From an uncultured beta proteobacterium (GTDB lineage Bacteria > Pseudomonadota > Gammaproteobacteria > Burkholderiales > SG8-41): a stretch of 64,000 nucleotides of DNA. The stretch is taken from contig CAITMU010000105.1 of assembly GCA_903893565.1 (NCBI GenBank), positions 124,001 through 188,000 on the forward strand, in the 5' to 3' direction. Under the pieces are notes generated by a model. The model had not been told where the DNA came from. It did no database searches and was given only the letters and a program-made list of their open reading frames with translations. Shown here one piece after another: positions 61,083-64,000 of the stretch. The translations under genes were made by a program, and so were the position numbers. How positions within the stretch are numbered: position 1 is the stretch's first letter; each line of letters starts with the position of its first letter.

Positions 61083-62699
61083 TTATGTCGCTTTAGATGG
61101 CATTTGCAAATCAATAGCGCGAAGTTTTAGGCCTTTATCGGCCTTTAACACCGCCTTTTGAATTTTACCGGTTGGGGTATAAGGCAAGGTATCCACAAAG
61201 AGAATATACCGCGGAATTTTTTGCGGCGCTAAATGTTCTCGGCACCACAAGGCGATTTGCTCGGCAGTGGCTTTTTGGTGAGGTTTTAATACAATCGCCA
61301 CCAAAATATCATCTTCCCCTAAATCGGCTGGCACTGCCACAGTCGCCACTTCAAGCACTGGGGGAAACTGGCCAATCACGCGATCCAATTCTGCCCCTGA
61401 AATATTTTCTCCACGCCGACGAATAATATCTTTTTTTCGACAAACAAACGTGTAATAACCCTCTGCATCACACTTGACCACATCCCCAGTCATAAACCAG
61501 CCCTCGTTAAAGGCGGCCTTCGTTTGTTCTGGATCACGAAAATATCCTTTCATCACAATCGGGGTTTTAACCCACAACTCTCCCTCGCAATCGACCCCGA
61601 CATCCCCCCCGTTTTCATCGACCACTCGGCACTGGGCCCACGCTCGATCAGGATCTGGATGACGACCCAAAGGTCCCATGGTCGACCATTTTTGCACCCC
61701 TTCGACCGGATTACACGTCACCCCAGGGATCTCTGTCATACCATAACCACCAATCAGATGAGGGATGCCAAATTCGTGGCGAAAAGTATCCGCAAAATTC
61801 GCACGCACCCCATAAACCGCGCGCAATCGATGATCTTTGCGATATTCCGTACGGGGTCGGTTTTTAATGATGGTGCCGATCGCTTCAATAATATTGGTTT
61901 GGGTCGCTCGAGTATCGGCAGCCACCTGCCAAAAAGTAGAGGCTGAAAATTTTGGCACAATAATCAGACACGCCCCGGATGCCAAAGTACCCGCTAAGGA
62001 GTAAAAATTAGCATTAATGTGAAACATGGGCAAAACCACCATCACGCGATCATCATTTTGCAAGTAAACCCGCTGAACGAAGGCTTCACCGCCGGCTACA
62101 AAGTTCGCTTGACTGTGCATGGCACCTTTAGGAAAACCCGTCGTCCCAGAGGTGTAGACGATGAGGACAGTATCCTCGGCACTCACCTTCATAGGACTTA
62201 ATGGGGTTGGAATGGCTTGCGTCAAAGCTTCGAGGGCCGGCACCTCCTCGTGAGCCTCGTCAAGTAAGGCAATCCAGGGCTTCATTGGCAGCGATTGGAT
62301 CGCTTGCCTCACCACGGGCAGGGTATCCTTAGAGGCCAACACGGCACAAACCTCAGAATGCGTTAAAACATATTTCGCCTCTTCAACACCAAACTCAGGG
62401 TTCACCGGAACCATAATCGCCCCGATACTAGCCAAAGAGAGCAAAGCCAGCACATGACCATCACAATTGCGTGCCATCACGGCGACCCGATCGCCATGGG
62501 CTACGCCTTGGGATAAGAAAAAACTGGCCGTGCGTTCAACACGATGGGCAAATTGCGCCCAAGTCCAAGATTGGCCATTAAAAAAAATGAATTCGCGATC
62601 CGGGTCCACTTTCGCCCGACTATGAAACACACCCATCAATGTCGAATCATGAGGGGCATAGAGACGCAGAACTTCAAGAGGTTTTTTCATGGGGGTCAT
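61083..62699 (-). CDS. Acyl-CoA synthetase (AMP-forming)
   Basis: 538 aa. VLIVYTSGTTGFPKGAMHSQ is the P-loop-like AMP-binding motif, LIGGYGMTEIPGVTCNP the A5 motif, EGWFMTGDVVKCDAEGYYTF A7, RRRGENISGAELDRVI A8 and PYTPTGKIQKAVLK the A10 lysine. It resembles crotonobetaine/carnitine-CoA ligase-type enzymes and makes acyl-AMP then acyl-CoA. The gene follows the amidase on the same strand by 36 bp, so the pair may release an acid from an amide and then activate it (inference). Confidence 0.94.
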   Translation of the reverse strand: MTPMKKPLEVLRLYAPHDSTLMGVFHSRAKVDPDREFIFFNGQSWTWAQFAHRVERTASFFLSQGVAHGDRVAVMARNCDGHVLALLSLASIGAIMVPVNPEFGVEEAKYVLTHSEVCAVLASKDTLPVVRQAIQSLPMKPWIALLDEAHEEVPALEALTQAIPTPLSPMKVSAEDTVLIVYTSGTTGFPKGAMHSQANFVAGGEAFVQRVYLQNDDRVMVVLPMFHINANFYSLAGTLASGACLIIVPKFSASTFWQVAADTRATQTNIIEAIGTIIKNRPRTEYRKDHRLRAVYGVRANFADTFRHEFGIPHLIGGYGMTEIPGVTCNPVEGVQKWSTMGPLGRHPDPDRAWAQCRVVDENGGDVGVDCEGELWVKTPIVMKGYFRDPEQTKAAFNEGWFMTGDVVKCDAEGYYTFVCRKKDIIRRRGENISGAELDRVIGQFPPVLEVATVAVPADLGEDDILVAIVLKPHQKATAEQIALWCREHLAPQKIPRYILFVDTLPYTPTGKIQKAVLKADKGLKLRAIDLQMPSKAT

Positions 62700-62734
62700 A
62701 AAAAGAGCGATAAAAATAAAAGGCTAAATAAACA

Positions 62735-64000
62735 CTACGCTAAGAACTGTTTATGCACCCAACGTGCCGCCTCAAAGAGTAATCGATCGTTGTTTCGCGC
62801 GGCAATCAATTGCGCGCCCACCGGAAGACCATGAGGACCTTTAAATAAGGGTAGGGTCATCGAAGGCACATGGGTGCTAGTCCAAATAAGGCAGTGAGAG
62901 GCATTTCCTGTCGCATTCAAACCAAGCGGGGCTTCCCCCGATGTGGCAGGGACTAACAACACATCAAAATCATTGATGACATCATGCATGCTGCGGCGTA
63001 ATCGTGCCAAGATCTGGCGAGATTGTCGGTAAGTTTGAATCGAACACGCCAATCCATCCTTCAATCGATTGTCTCGCAAAGTTTGGCTAATCGAGGAATA
63101 GTGATGATCTATCTCCCAGGCCCTGTTGCGAGCAAACTCGAAACTCGAGACCCAACGGTGGGCTTGTTCGACTTGTTCAAACTCTGCGGGTAGCGTGACG
63201 GCGCTTACCTTCGCACCTGCGCGTGCCAAATGTTCGGCGCAGTCTTCTAAACTTTTTTGGGTCGTCAAATCACATTGATCCCAGAAATGGGTTTTACAAA
63301 AACCGATACGCGGGGGTTGCATCAGGGTGGGTGACAAACGTTGCGGCTCGATACCCATCATAACGTCCTTATAAAGGACGATATCTTCAACGCTACGGGC
63401 TATTAATCCGAGCGTATCCAAGGAGCCTGCCGCCTCCATCACACCCGAACAACGAATTTCTCCCCACGTGGGTCGATAGCCCACACATCCGCAATAGGCA
63501 GCCGGTCGAATGGTGGAGCCCGTGGTCTGGGTGCCCAACGCTAAGGGCACCATATGATCCCCCACTGCGGCAGCCGAACCACTCGATGAGCCACCAGGCG
63601 TGCGGGCCGGATCCTGCGGATGAGAAGTTTTACCGGGATGTCGATTAGCAAATTCCGTCGTCACGGTTTTACCCATAATGAGACCACCCGCACGACGTGT
63701 TAAAGCGACCACCGCCGCATCGACTCGAGGACGATGACCTTGATGAATCGGCGTACCATACTCGGTAGGCATATCACAGGTATCGATAATGTCTTTAATG
63801 CCCACTGGCACCCCGTGTAGGGCTCCTATCGAAGCTCTCGCATCGACCGCGCGTGCTTGTTTAATCACTGCGTCGGGATCTAGGTAATGCCAGGCCTTGA
63901 CTTGGGATTCACGCGCCTCGATGTGTTCAAGGCAATCACGGGCAACAGCCTCGGCTGTGGTCTTTTTATCAGCGATCGCCTCCACTATCTGCGTGGCAGT
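62735..64000 (-). CDS. Amidase signature family protein, N-terminus cut by window end
   Basis: At least 421 residues visible. HGVPVGIKDIIDTCDMPTEY has the catalytic Lys, TPGGSSSGSAAAVGDHMVPL the amidase signature with the Ser, and QTTGSTIRPAAYCGCVGYRP the nucleophile Ser-cis-Ser-Lys region (GSTIRPAA). The GTG at 63985 is not the start: upstream codons continue in frame to the window edge (TATQI before it), matching the usual amidase N-terminus. It hydrolyses an amide bond. It is co-directional with the acyl-CoA ligase. Confidence 0.93.
   Translation of the reverse strand, partial: TATQIVEAIADKKTTAEAVARDCLEHIEARESQVKAWHYLDPDAVIKQARAVDARASIGALHGVPVGIKDIIDTCDMPTEYGTPIHQGHRPRVDAAVVALTRRAGGLIMGKTVTTEFANRHPGKTSHPQDPARTPGGSSSGSAAAVGDHMVPLALGTQTTGSTIRPAAYCGCVGYRPTWGEIRCSGVMEAAGSLDTLGLIARSVEDIVLYKDVMMGIEPQRLSPTLMQPPRIGFCKTHFWDQCDLTTQKSLEDCAEHLARAGAKVSAVTLPAEFEQVEQAHRWVSSFEFARNRAWEIDHHYSSISQTLRDNRLKDGLACSIQTYRQSRQILARLRRSMHDVINDFDVLLVPATSGEAPLGLNATGNASHCLIWTSTHVPSMTLPLFKGPHGLPVGAQLIAARNNDRLLFEAARWVHKQFLA

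Overview
The window looks like chromosome of a betaproteobacterium, most likely Burkholderiales near Alcaligenaceae. The clues are the very large number of Bug (TctC-type) periplasmic solute receptors, an HrpA helicase of about 1250 residues, a second infA linked to a cold-shock gene, RlmJ, GluQ and a homodimeric AceE-type E1. Base composition by eye is a little under half G+C, low for that group. This placement is inference; no rRNA gene is present. I saw no insertion sequence, integrase, tRNA, rRNA or CRISPR.

Layout. 1-9572: Bug receptor cassettes (a partial UGSC-associated enzyme plus Bug; nitroreductase-Bug-flavodoxin-AmiD), a TRAP-type binding protein without a signal peptide, a cupin with histone-H1-like tails, a Gfo/Idh dehydrogenase and a GIY-YIG protein. 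9900-14647: housekeeping genes (FKBP isomerase, CysK, two CspA-type proteins, MFS exporter, second IF-1). 14689-19358: an SDR remnant, a Bug, then the most interesting locus, a Bug - UGSC selenoprotein - 371-aa partner operon. Its middle gene is split by an in-frame TGA followed by a perfect hairpin in the position of a bacterial SECIS. 19492-35397: mostly housekeeping (MESH1-like HD hydrolase, MazG-like pyrophosphatase, RlmJ, HrpA, PEBP, histidine phosphatase, TauE exporter, Lrp regulator with a lone E1, PabB) with two Bugs. 35763-64000: accessory catabolism. This part holds carboxymuconolactone decarboxylase-like proteins, two MmgE/PrpD proteins, a dehydrogenase/creatininase operon, an ACMSD-like amidohydrolase with Bug and cupin, a cyclase, a Bug/IolG-like pair, an enolase-superfamily enzyme, an acyl-CoA ligase and a partial amidase, interspersed with more Bugs.

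How the genes fit together. There are 13 apparently intact Bug receptors and two decayed Bug remnants, with no TctA/TctB membrane partner in view. Many Bugs sit beside one or two enzymes, which suggests scavenging cassettes for organic acids in which the receptor captures the substrate and the neighbour processes it; the substrates are unknown. The UGSC locus adds a redox-active selenoprotein to such a cassette. A relative of its 371-aa partner sits next to another Bug at the left edge of the window, so the association occurs at least twice.
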